NCBI GenBank assembly: GCA_964545075.1
Contig: CAZJFS010000050.1
Coordinates: 1 to 25,592 of the forward strand
Reading direction: 5' to 3'
Length of the DNA: 25,592 bases
DNA from: DAOPXV01 sp035352535
GTDB taxonomy: Bacteria; Muiribacteriota; UBA9980
Positions 7,093-13,904 of the stretch are shown here, in pieces. The number at the start of each line of letters is the position of its first letter. Position 1 is the first letter of the stretch. Both the position numbers and the translations under genes were made by a program. A model generated the notes under the pieces. That model did not search any database and had not been told where the DNA came from. It saw only the letters and a program-made list of their open reading frames with translations.

Positions 7093-8682
7093 TTACTGCA
7101 AAATTTTATTGCATTTCGAAAGTTTTTCTTTGATTGCTTCAAACACTTTTCTTTCGTATTCGAAAAATCTTGGATTGGGTTCGGGTATTTCCAGTATGGA
7201 TTTAAAAAAAGAATAATAATTTGAAAGGGTTTTTATTATATCGTATTTTGACTTGCCTTCAGTACACTTTTCTTTTTCGATGATCTTCATAACATCTTGA
7301 GTAAGGACCATATTCAAAGTATCCTCGACTTTTTTTATGTCCATGAAATTTTCCGGAGATCTGTTTTCGAAGGATGTCAAAATGTTTTTATAAATATCGA
7401 TATCGTTTTGTTCGTATTTATCCAGCTTCATCAGATCGTCATAAAAAGGAAATTTTGTATTGGTTTTTCCGTCACTGCAAAATTCTATGAGATCACTCAA
7501 CGGTTTTATCAATTCTGTGATTTCCAAATTCTTTTTCGCATATTTTTCAAGAAATTCTTTTGAGTTTTTCACGAACGATTCTAAAAATTCTTTGAACTGG
7601 ATAAGTTTTTGATCGAGATTCTGAGGGAGAATTTTCATGTCGAATCTGATCTTATCGGCCATGTAATAAGTAGTGACTATACATTTCGCAACCATCACGA
7701 CTTTTTTGCTATAATCCTTGGGATCATTAATGAAATCTAAAAATGCCGAATCGTTGACTTTTTTTGTCAGGTCGTAAAAGGCTTTTATTTCAGAAAATTT
7801 ATCTTTTTTCAGATCGTAAGCGATTGCGTCTTTAAGATTTATTTTCTTTCCCTTGTTGGTTTCGATGTCGAAAAGGGTCTTAATCGACATGAATAATTCT
7901 TCAAATATGTGTTTGATTAGATCTATTACAGGCGGCAGGTGGACTGTTTTAATATCGTTACTCAATTTAAGTACATAAGCATCATTTTTTTCGCTTTTTA
8001 TCAGACTCTGGATTTTGTTCAGATGACCTTTCATTTCGCCTTCGATGATCTCGAATAATTTATTCATATGCATAACGTTCTCATTCGAGAAACTGCTGTT
8101 GAAATAAATATCCGGCAGGTTCGCAATGATGTTGGTTTTAAGCGCTTCGAGATGTTTATCGGTTATAGTTTCGTAATTTATGCTGTGTTTTAATGAAAAA
8201 GAGGTCATTTTACCGAAATCTTTGACCTTCAATAAGTCGTCGAAAAGAATTTTTACAATATTTGACATTGGTTTGACGTAGATGGTAACGGCTTCGTCAT
8301 CTATTTTTTTGTAAAGATTTTTTATAACTTCGTCTTTGATGTGATCAGATTCGTCGCATTTTTTGGGAAACACGCTTATCAGCGAATCTAACGTCAGAAG
8401 AAAAAACTGGTAAGCTTTCGCGTTGTTCTTCATGTAAATATCGAGGGGCTTGCCTCGATCAAGGCCGTCTTTTTGAAGGCACTTTTCAAAATGGCTGAAG
8501 TTTTCTTTTAATTTACCCAGATTCTGCAATAATCCCAGTTGTATTTCGTCCAGATAGGTCTTGAGATTTTTATCGGTGATAGAGACCAATTTGACTCGAT
8601 ACAAAGGTATATTGAGCTCATTGGATTTTAAAAATTTTTTCAAATCCTTGAATTTGGACTCAAGACTTGCAATTTTAGCCAT
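7093..8682 (-). CDS. Large helical protein of unknown function
   Basis: 529 aa, soluble, with no signal peptide and no membrane segment. It is rich in K, L, I, D, E and F throughout, so the whole chain is probably alpha-helical with coiled-coil or helical-bundle character. It opens MAKIASLESKFKDLKKFLKS, a heptad-like start. I see no nucleotide-binding, metal or catalytic motif. The start is ATG 8682, with AAGG 7-9 nt upstream. It is preceded by a small possible gene (8746-8889) and followed by a strong terminator, so it ends its transcript. Composition is more A/T-rich and lysine-rich than the lux-like operon further on. It might be a structural or host-interaction protein, but nothing in the sequence decides this. 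Confidence 0.75.
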   Translation of the reverse strand: MAKIASLESKFKDLKKFLKSNELNIPLYRVKLVSITDKNLKTYLDEIQLGLLQNLGKLKENFSHFEKCLQKDGLDRGKPLDIYMKNNAKAYQFFLLTLDSLISVFPKKCDESDHIKDEVIKNLYKKIDDEAVTIYVKPMSNIVKILFDDLLKVKDFGKMTSFSLKHSINYETITDKHLEALKTNIIANLPDIYFNSSFSNENVMHMNKLFEIIEGEMKGHLNKIQSLIKSEKNDAYVLKLSNDIKTVHLPPVIDLIKHIFEELFMSIKTLFDIETNKGKKINLKDAIAYDLKKDKFSEIKAFYDLTKKVNDSAFLDFINDPKDYSKKVVMVAKCIVTTYYMADKIRFDMKILPQNLDQKLIQFKEFLESFVKNSKEFLEKYAKKNLEITELIKPLSDLIEFCSDGKTNTKFPFYDDLMKLDKYEQNDIDIYKNILTSFENRSPENFMDIKKVEDTLNMVLTQDVMKIIEKEKCTEGKSKYDIIKTLSNYYSFFKSILEIPEPNPRFFEYERKVFEAIKEKLSKCNKILQ

Positions 8683-8745
8683 ATCAGACCTTCAACACTT
8701 TCGCTCGGCCGCGAGGCTGCGGCATTTGGGCATTCGGTCGCATTT

Positions 8746-8889
8746 TTATGGACTTTTTTCAATGGTTTTTACCTGCCTCACTTTAATTATAGCACTTTTG
8801 GCATGAAATTGTAAGTGTGCGTTAACTTTTTTAAATATTGTGATGACGTCATTGATGATAAATATCGCGATTATTATGTGTTTTTTCAT
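8746..8889 (-). CDS. Small basic protein, 47 codons, hypothetical
   Basis: Starts with ATG at 8889, preceded by a perfect AAGGAG and a 5-nt spacer, and ends with TAA at 8748-8746. The peptide begins MKKHIIIAIFIINDVITIFK, a short hydrophobic N-terminal helix. The rest is a basic tail with K/R spread throughout, ending TIEKSP. This could be a small membrane-associated peptide. Its stop lies 63 nt before the start of the 529-residue protein, in the same direction, so they may be co-transcribed. A TATAAT-like -10 (8791-8786) lies inside it and may serve the downstream gene. No homologue recognised; the strong RBS is the main support. Confidence 0.45.
   Translation of the reverse strand: MKKHIIIAIFIINDVITIFKKVNAHLQFHAKSAIIKVRQVKTIEKSP
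8786..8815 (-). promoter_or_regulatory. Possible internal promoter for the 529-residue protein gene
   Basis: Minus strand TATAAT (8791-8786) with CTTACA (8815-8810), 18 nt apart. The -10 is perfect and the -35 matches four of six. It lies inside the small ORF 8746-8889. Confidence 0.35.
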
Positions 8890-8980
8890 TTTCGCTCCTT
8901 AATATTAATTTATCTTACATTAATCTCAGGAAAGAGTATATAAAAAATATAATTTAGCATACTTTTTAGTATATTTTTTT

Positions 8981-9009
8981 TTGTGATAACCGATAACTAC
9001 ATTTATAAA
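8981..9009 (+). promoter_or_regulatory. Promoter of the FlxA-like gene
   Basis: TTGTGA (8981-8986), a 17-nt spacer and TATAAA (9004-9009). An inverted repeat, ATACT/AGTAT (8959-8972), lies just upstream and could be a regulatory site. Confidence 0.55.
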
Positions 9010-9034
9010 TGAATTATTCCACAGGAGGTACGAT

Positions 9035-9346
9035 ATGAGTATTTCACCGGTTTCAGTGAATAATATGCAGCCACCGTCGGGAAGCGGCGACGAAATCGCC
9101 GCGCTGGAAAACATGAAGATGCAATTGATGACGCAGATCCAGCAAACCAAGACCGCGAAGCTCGATGAGAAGACAAAAAACGAAAGAATCAAAGAACTCG
9201 AAAAGCAGATTCAGCAGATAGAGAAGGAAATCCAGAAACTGCAAAGCGAAAAATCGAAGAAAGTTCAGAAAGCTGAGCACACGACTCCGGCAGTGAAGTC
9301 AGATGAGGAAAAAAATAAAAACGGCGTCGACATCTATGCGCAATAA
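9035..9346 (+). CDS. FlxA-like coiled-coil protein
   Basis: 103 aa with no signal peptide. The first 20 residues are rich in S, P and G, followed by a continuous coiled coil (about residues 20-78) rich in Q, K and E, with repeats of the Q-I-Q-Q type. The tail is charged and ends VDIYAQ. This is the layout of FlxA-like family proteins (an N-terminal disordered piece, then 'LEKQIQQIEKEIQKLQ'). FlxA in Escherichia coli is under flagellar sigma control, but function is unknown and no flagellar genes are seen here. The Shine-Dalgarno is a perfect AGGAGGT. Coiled coils attract loose matches, so the family call is moderate. Confidence 0.6.
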   Translation: MSISPVSVNNMQPPSGSGDEIAALENMKMQLMTQIQQTKTAKLDEKTKNERIKELEKQIQQIEKEIQKLQSEKSKKVQKAEHTTPAVKSDEEKNKNGVDIYAQ

Positions 9347-9374
9347 TCATTTTCAGGCAAACGTTCGATTTTCT

Positions 9375-9645
9375 TTAAGTTTTTAGCGTAGTTTTATTGG
9401 TCGGATATTTGACCTGGATGTATGGGCCTTCATATATTTCAATGTCTTTTTCAAAATCGATATTTACCGGATTTAAGGCGCCGGTGAATACATATTTTCC
9501 GCTTTTCGGGATGCCTGTTTTCGTTCACAATTCACATTTTTTTATCCAAAATAAATGCTGTCAAATCTTTTTCGCTTTTACTTGGAAATGCGCATGAGAA
9601 TTTCAAACAAATCATGCATATCAACAAGCTTTTTTTATTTTCAGT
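9375..9645 (-). pseudogene. Remnant of a protein gene, C-terminal part, frameshifted
   Basis: On the minus strand, the frame ending at TAA 9377-9375 gives a protein-like C terminus: TGIPKSGKYVFTGALNP, then VNIDFEKDIEIYEGPYIQVK, then YPTNKTTLKT. It is blocked upstream by TGA at 9527-9525. A second frame (9645-9532) continues the gene upstream as AFPSKSEKDLTAFILDKKM before its own TGA. Together they look like one gene hit by at least one frameshift and one stop. Codon use of the first piece (GGC, ATC, GAA, AAA) resembles intact neighbours. No start, Shine-Dalgarno or family is recognisable. The plus-strand reading over the same bases is a shadow. Confidence 0.45.
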
Positions 9646-9801
9646 CTATCACAAATATTTTTAATCTTGAATTTTTACGGATTCGACGAATTGGGCAAAA
9701 ATTCAGGCAAGCTGTCAAAAAAATTTAAAGCGAATTGTTTCAGGATAAAAGGGGTTTCAAAAGTCGCGGATGTTTTGATCCTTTATCTACAGGTGCGTTC
9801 A

Positions 9802-9924
9802 GCCGATGACAAATTCGACAATTTCATGTATATATTTGATCACGGTAAGATGGTATTTAACAGCTTTGCCGATTTTCAATTTTCGTTTAATTTCAACGGC
9901 AGGGATTATTTCTTGACGAAGCAG
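9802..9924 (-). other. Further coding-like remnant in the decayed region
   Basis: A 41-codon minus-strand stretch bounded by stops reads LLRQEIIPAVEIKRKLKIGK and then AVKYHLTVIKYIHEIVEFVI. It is typical K/E/I/V-rich protein sequence and may be an earlier part of the gene whose end is at 9375. The plus strand is also open here for 147 codons (9598-10041), but that reading is rich in F and N, as antisense frames in this genome are, and starts only at TTG. Neither reading is secure. Apart from these pieces and the promoter at 10129, I see nothing in 9347-10195. Confidence 0.25.
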
Positions 9925-10128
9925 TTATTCCATTGTGGACGGCGTTCTGAAGGAAGTCGGAAGCGATTTTTCGTTTTCGGATTGATGGCAGTTCCGTTTT
10001 TGTTGGAACGCAGCCGAGCCGGCATTATTACATTTTCCTGAAGAACGATTTTGGACGAACGCCATTAAACAAATATGAAAAAAATGCTGCGTTTTGGGGA
10101 TGAACAGACACAACTCTTCAATTTTTAC

Positions 10129-10157
10129 TTGACAAAGCACATAAAATAATTTAAAAT
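10129..10157 (+). promoter_or_regulatory. Near-consensus promoter of the solute-binding protein gene
   Basis: TTGACA (10129-10134), a 17-nt spacer and TAAAAT (10152-10157). Leader about 30 nt. It shares TTGACAAAG-x-AC and TTTAAAATTA with the promoter at 2636-2664. Confidence 0.75.
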
Positions 10158-10195
10158 TAGCGGCGGATATTTCAATAATGACGAGGAGAATTTCA

Positions 10196-11086
10196 ATGAA
10201 ATTTAATAAATGGTTTTTGGTTTTAGCATCGACGTGTACGCTTGCGGCTTTTACGGCAGGTTACTGCGAAACGCAAACCGCCGAAGTTATGACGAAAAAA
10301 GAGGCCGTCGAAAAGGCTGAGAAGCATAGTGAACCCGAGTTAAAAGGCAAAATTCTTGTCACCGATTTCTCCAGGGTATCGGAAGATAACGCAAAAGTTA
10401 TGGCGAAAAAATATTTTAACTGTGACGTGGAAAAAGTTTTATATGTGGAATCGATTGGCGGCTGTTTAGCTATGATAAAATCCGGCAGGGCAGACTTCAT
10501 GTTTACGAGCGATATCGTGGCAAATTATATAATCAAGAGAAATCCTGAACTCAAACCCAACATCCTGAACAAGAATCTGTGCATAGTAATGGGATTGAGA
10601 AATTCCGACGTCAAATTAAGGGATTCGCTCAATTCGGCCATCGTTAAAATTAAAGAATCGGGCAAATATGACCAATTATATAAAACCTGGATTAAAGACC
10701 TGCCCGTCGATTCGGAGCCTTCCCTGACGACGATCGAAAAAAACGCCGATTCCGAAACCGTTTATGTGGGCGTAACCGGCGATATGCCGCCTCTTGATTA
10801 TATCGCGGCCGACGGTAAACCGGCGGGTTTCAGCGTCGCTTTCCTGGCTGAAGTTTCCAGATTGATCGGCAAAAACATTGAAATCGTGACCGTTGAATCT
10901 CAGGCAAGATATGCCGCGTTAGAAGCCAAAAAGATCGACGTTTTTTTCTGGATGTTCATGCCCGAAAACAAAGCCGCTCAGGCAAGGTTCGATGCTGAAA
11001 ACACCGAAGAAGTGGCGTTTATGAAAAAATTTATAACTACCGATTCTTACTGTGTTTTCAAGCCGGCTTTTTTATTGAAAAAATAG
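10196..11086 (+). CDS. Periplasmic solute-binding protein (family 3), lobes in swapped order
   Basis: 296 aa with a signal peptide at about residues 1-25. The mature protein contains both halves of a family-3 (amino-acid type, SBP_bac_3) binding protein but in reverse order. Residues 50-168 look like lobe 2 plus the C-terminal helix (VLYVESIGGCLAMIKSGRAD, YIIKRNPELK, SGKYDQLYKTWI). Residues 188-253 then look like the start of lobe 1 (VYVGVTGDMPPLDYIAADGK, GFSVAFLAEVSRLIGKNIEI, AALEAKKIDVFFWM). The chain stops where lobe 2 would normally begin. ATG 10196 was chosen because GAGGAG lies 7 nt upstream; an in-frame ATG at 10178 has no RBS and would spoil the signal peptide. No permease or ATPase gene is adjacent, so it may be an orphan receptor rather than a transporter part. 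Confidence 0.78.
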   Translation: MKFNKWFLVLASTCTLAAFTAGYCETQTAEVMTKKEAVEKAEKHSEPELKGKILVTDFSRVSEDNAKVMAKKYFNCDVEKVLYVESIGGCLAMIKSGRADFMFTSDIVANYIIKRNPELKPNILNKNLCIVMGLRNSDVKLRDSLNSAIVKIKESGKYDQLYKTWIKDLPVDSEPSLTTIEKNADSETVYVGVTGDMPPLDYIAADGKPAGFSVAFLAEVSRLIGKNIEIVTVESQARYAALEAKKIDVFFWMFMPENKAAQARFDAENTEEVAFMKKFITTDSYCVFKPAFLLKK

Positions 11087-11123
11087 AATACGTTCACGGC
11101 CGGTCAAAAATTAAATTCGACCG

Positions 11124-12413
11124 CTAATTGACCCGCCTGTCTATAAGTCTTTTAATTTTCCCGGTGCGCGGGTTGCGCGGAAGCATCCCGAGTTCGAGGA
11201 CTTTCACCTCGAAAAATTTTATATACCCAAGCTCGAGGCCGACCCTGAATTCTTTTATGTGCGATAGGATCGAATCGAATAATTTCTTTTTTTCCGATTC
11301 GGCTTTTTTCACGTCCGCGGCTTCGACGCAAAATACTATTTCAACCTGATTTTTAACATCGGTTATTTCCACGTTGTAATTTAAGCTGAACACTGATTCC
11401 GTCTCCGACAAAGCTTTATCGAATTCGTTCATCGAAATGAAGCCGCCGCCCAGTTTAAAATCGTCGCCGGAGCGGCCCATGAGTTTGAAACGCGGATTGG
11501 GGTCGCCGCACGGGCAAGGTTCCGTTAAAATTATTCCGTCGTCGCCTATCATATAACGTATTATTGGAAACGACCTGCGGCCGAGGTTGGTAACGACAAT
11601 GCTTCCCTTTTCGCCATGGTTCATGGGCGTGAGCGTGTCTGGATTGACGATTTCAATGAACTGAAAGTCGGTCGGGACATGATATGTTCCGGTCGCGGAA
11701 TGGCTGCACGGATACCCCATGAGCCCGGCGTCGGAGCTGGTATAGGCGGCGGGCCGAATCTCCGAAACTCCCAGGGCCTGGCGCACGTGTTTTTCGCCTT
11801 CAGCGCTCAGTTGCTCGCCGGCATAACACAACATGCGCAGTGACGGGATCTTCTTTCCAGATTTTTGCGCCATATCAGCCATGAAAATAAAGAGGGTTGG
11901 AAGCGAGATTATAACGGTGGCGTCGAATTCGACGCACAGATCGAATATGTCCTGAGGCGGTATATTCGACGATATCGGCAGGTGCACGGCTTTAATTCTT
12001 TTTATGTTCTCGTGCAGGCCCAGAAACGACGGCCACATATGCCCGGCTATAAAAAGGTTGGCCACGCGGTCGTCGGGTTTGATGCCAAATATTTTTAAAA
12101 CTTTAGACTGCGTGTCGCAGAAGAGGTCCCACTCTTCATGGGTATAGACCGTATAGCGCGCGGTCCCGGAAGATCCGCCTGTGGAGACGACTATCATATT
12201 TTCCAGAGGCATCGTCAGCATGTCGCGCGAACGCGGGAAAGTGTTTTGATATATTTCGTCGCGTGTCAATATTGGAAGATCGCGCCACGAATTGATATCT
12301 TCAGGCACGGCGGCTGATTCATATTTTTTTTTGTAGAAGGGTGAACCAAGAGCCGAACGGTATATCGAGAAAGCGGCTTCAAGCCTCTGGCAGTCGGATA
12401 AACATTTAAACAT
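11124..12413 (-). CDS. PaaK-type adenylate-forming enzyme (phenylacetate-CoA ligase family), stand-alone
   Basis: 429 aa. It activates a carboxylic acid as an acyl-adenylate. Motifs in order: STGGSSGTARY (phosphate-binding loop), YTSSDAGLMGYPC, PIIRYMIGDDG (ribose-binding aspartate), LMGRSGDD and KLGGGFIS, and a C-terminal RTGKIKRLID carrying the lysine expected for adenylation. A CPCG pair recalls the zinc-binding or structural cysteines of the PaaK branch. It is clearly a paralogue of residues ~460-889 of the LuxC fusion at 16522 (for example LPRNPRTGKIKR against LPRNSRTGKIKH). The start is ATG 12413, with GAGGAGG 6 nt upstream; it overlaps the end of the 12406 gene by 8 nt (ATGTTTAA), implying coupled translation. 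It is the last gene of the operon. Acyl substrate and acceptor (CoA, protein cysteine or other) are unknown. Confidence 0.85.
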   Translation of the reverse strand: MFKCLSDCQRLEAAFSIYRSALGSPFYKKKYESAAVPEDINSWRDLPILTRDEIYQNTFPRSRDMLTMPLENMIVVSTGGSSGTARYTVYTHEEWDLFCDTQSKVLKIFGIKPDDRVANLFIAGHMWPSFLGLHENIKRIKAVHLPISSNIPPQDIFDLCVEFDATVIISLPTLFIFMADMAQKSGKKIPSLRMLCYAGEQLSAEGEKHVRQALGVSEIRPAAYTSSDAGLMGYPCSHSATGTYHVPTDFQFIEIVNPDTLTPMNHGEKGSIVVTNLGRRSFPIIRYMIGDDGIILTEPCPCGDPNPRFKLMGRSGDDFKLGGGFISMNEFDKALSETESVFSLNYNVEITDVKNQVEIVFCVEAADVKKAESEKKKLFDSILSHIKEFRVGLELGYIKFFEVKVLELGMLPRNPRTGKIKRLIDRRVN

Positions 12414-13782
12414 TGGCGTCCTCCTCAATGACGTACTTGTGTTTCAAAGCAGCCGTTGAAAAATTAATCTTTTTAAGTTCTATTTTTATCAGCGATTCTC
12501 CGATCGAGCGGCATAAAGCGTCATATTTGGCGTTGAACTCCAGGCTTTGCGATTTGAGGAACGCGATGAGCTCCGATTCGTATTCGGCGGCGAGCCCGTC
12601 GCCCGCCGGCTCGACGTTTAAAAATAAAGTGAAGTTGAAAAACATTACGCCGTCGCGCTTTTTAGTCCTGACCTCGAAAAATCCGCCGTAGCAATATCTG
12701 GCGGGGAGCGAAAACAGGAAATCGTTGATGCTTCCGACCAGAAGGTTCGTGCCGTAAAAAATGACGGTGTCGCTCGCGCGACCGTAAACGTAGAGCATTT
12801 CTTCAGGGAGCGCGCTCGTTATTTCTTTTGGAACAGGCGAATCTTCAAGCCGTGCTTTCGTGAGAAGGCCGCCGGCGTCCTTTGTATCGTAGCGAACGAG
12901 CGGTATGAGCTGGTCTTTCGTAACTATGATATTCTCGTCGATTATTTCAACGAATACGTTCGAGCTTTTAGCGAGTATCATGGGCGCGTTTTCGGAGCCG
13001 AAGAACCTCTTGCACATATCGTGATTTTTATGGAAAAACTTTCTTAATTTTATCGTTTCCCTGGTTTCGGAGGCTATATCGCCGGTGTCGGCGGAGCCGT
13101 AGCCCGTCCAGATGCAGAATGGCTCGCCGGATTCGTGACCATAATCGGCCGCTACTTTTTCGCGGAAGTTCTCGGTAAAATATTCGCCTACTACGCCGAA
13201 AAATATCGAGCCATGATCTATCTTATTGCCGCGCTTTTTCAATAAAGCGGTTATAAGATTGACGTTCGATGGATTGGTGAGCCATATCGTCTGGTCGAAA
13301 TTTTTGCCGAAACGCTCATATATTTCAACCGATTCGGAAAGGTTCAAACTTGGCGTCGCGACCGTCAGCTTATATTTGCCCGAGGAAGCGAGGGTCCTTA
13401 TTACCGTGGCGATCTGCATTCCGCCGATCCACGTGCCGAAGGCGAGGCATACTAAAATAAGCGTTTTTTTCCGGTCCAGCCCGTGGTTTTTAACGAGCAT
13501 ATTTTCAGTGGCTTCCAATGCGTTCTTCTCATCATCGGGTCTTTTGGGCCAGAAAATAGTTCCCGATTTGCTAAATCCCGAGCTGGCGCCGATTAAATGG
13601 CATCCGTCAAGATTTCCGTTCCAGCATATTTTTTCGAGCGGATATGAAAGCAGATAATCTTTTTTATTTATAAGCGGAATCGACTGCCATTCGGAATCGA
13701 CTGTTTTAGAATTTTTCGCCAGAAATTCCGAATAAGCCGGAACTTTATCGTTAACATCTTTTATAAACTTTTTTAACTCCAT
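12406..13782 (-). CDS. Divergent PaaK/LuxE-superfamily protein
   Basis: 458 aa. It belongs to the adenylate-forming superfamily but is more diverged than its neighbours. Recognisable pieces are GASSGFSKSGTIFW (loop, about 65-78), WTGYGSADTGDIASET (about 224-239), PLVRYDTKDAGG (about 293-304) and YGRASDTVIFYGTN (about 330-343). The C-terminal RTGK motif that carries the catalytic lysine in its two paralogues is not seen. The equivalent region reads NFSTAALKHKYVIEE, so the lysine may be displaced or lost. It could be a structural or regulatory subunit, or use a different acceptor. The start is ATG 13782, with GGAGG 9 nt upstream; the stop overlaps the next start. It sits between LuxE and the stand-alone PaaK, so it is certainly part of the same transcript. 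Confidence 0.78.
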   Translation of the reverse strand: MELKKFIKDVNDKVPAYSEFLAKNSKTVDSEWQSIPLINKKDYLLSYPLEKICWNGNLDGCHLIGASSGFSKSGTIFWPKRPDDEKNALEATENMLVKNHGLDRKKTLILVCLAFGTWIGGMQIATVIRTLASSGKYKLTVATPSLNLSESVEIYERFGKNFDQTIWLTNPSNVNLITALLKKRGNKIDHGSIFFGVVGEYFTENFREKVAADYGHESGEPFCIWTGYGSADTGDIASETRETIKLRKFFHKNHDMCKRFFGSENAPMILAKSSNVFVEIIDENIIVTKDQLIPLVRYDTKDAGGLLTKARLEDSPVPKEITSALPEEMLYVYGRASDTVIFYGTNLLVGSINDFLFSLPARYCYGGFFEVRTKKRDGVMFFNFTLFLNVEPAGDGLAAEYESELIAFLKSQSLEFNAKYDALCRSIGESLIKIELKKINFSTAALKHKYVIEEDANV

Positions 13783-13904
13783 TTGTTATAACCTCCGTCG
13801 ATCAATGCCGATTCAAAAATAGCGAATAGCGATGCAAGTGCAGGAGCGAATACAGGGTTAAACGCCGTCGCAAATGCGAATGCGCCGAATAATACCGGGT
13901 TTTA
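13783..13904 (-). other. Intercistronic stretch within the lux-like operon, open in the LuxE frame
   Basis: 122 nt between LuxE and the next gene, the only long gap in the operon. After the tandem TAA TAA of LuxE, the same frame stays open for about 42 codons and reads as a hydrophobic A/F-rich peptide (NPVLFGAFAFATAFNPVFAP and onward, ending DGGYNKWS). It stops inside the start of the next gene. It has no ATG or GTG start. Short GCGAAT and AATGC motifs recur. No terminator is seen. It contains the GGAGG of the downstream gene. Confidence 0.3.

Noticed and set aside
8843..8852. Perfect palindrome ATGACGTCAT as an operator
   Set aside because: It lies inside the small ORF 8746-8889, and a single 10-bp palindrome is expected by chance in a window this size.
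9397..9597. Plus-strand 66-codon ORF
   Set aside because: It is antisense to the convincing C-terminal remnant at 9375-9524.
9598..10041. Plus-strand frame open for 147 codons, as a possible gene
   Set aside because: It starts only with TTG, has no Shine-Dalgarno, is rich in F and N as antisense frames are here, and its end shifts into implausible sequence. The minus-strand pieces look more protein-like.
11087..11123. Bidirectional terminator between the solute-binding gene and the lux-like operon
   Set aside because: Only a 5-bp CGGTC/GACCG stem with an A/T-rich loop is seen and no T-run follows on either strand, so I do not call it.
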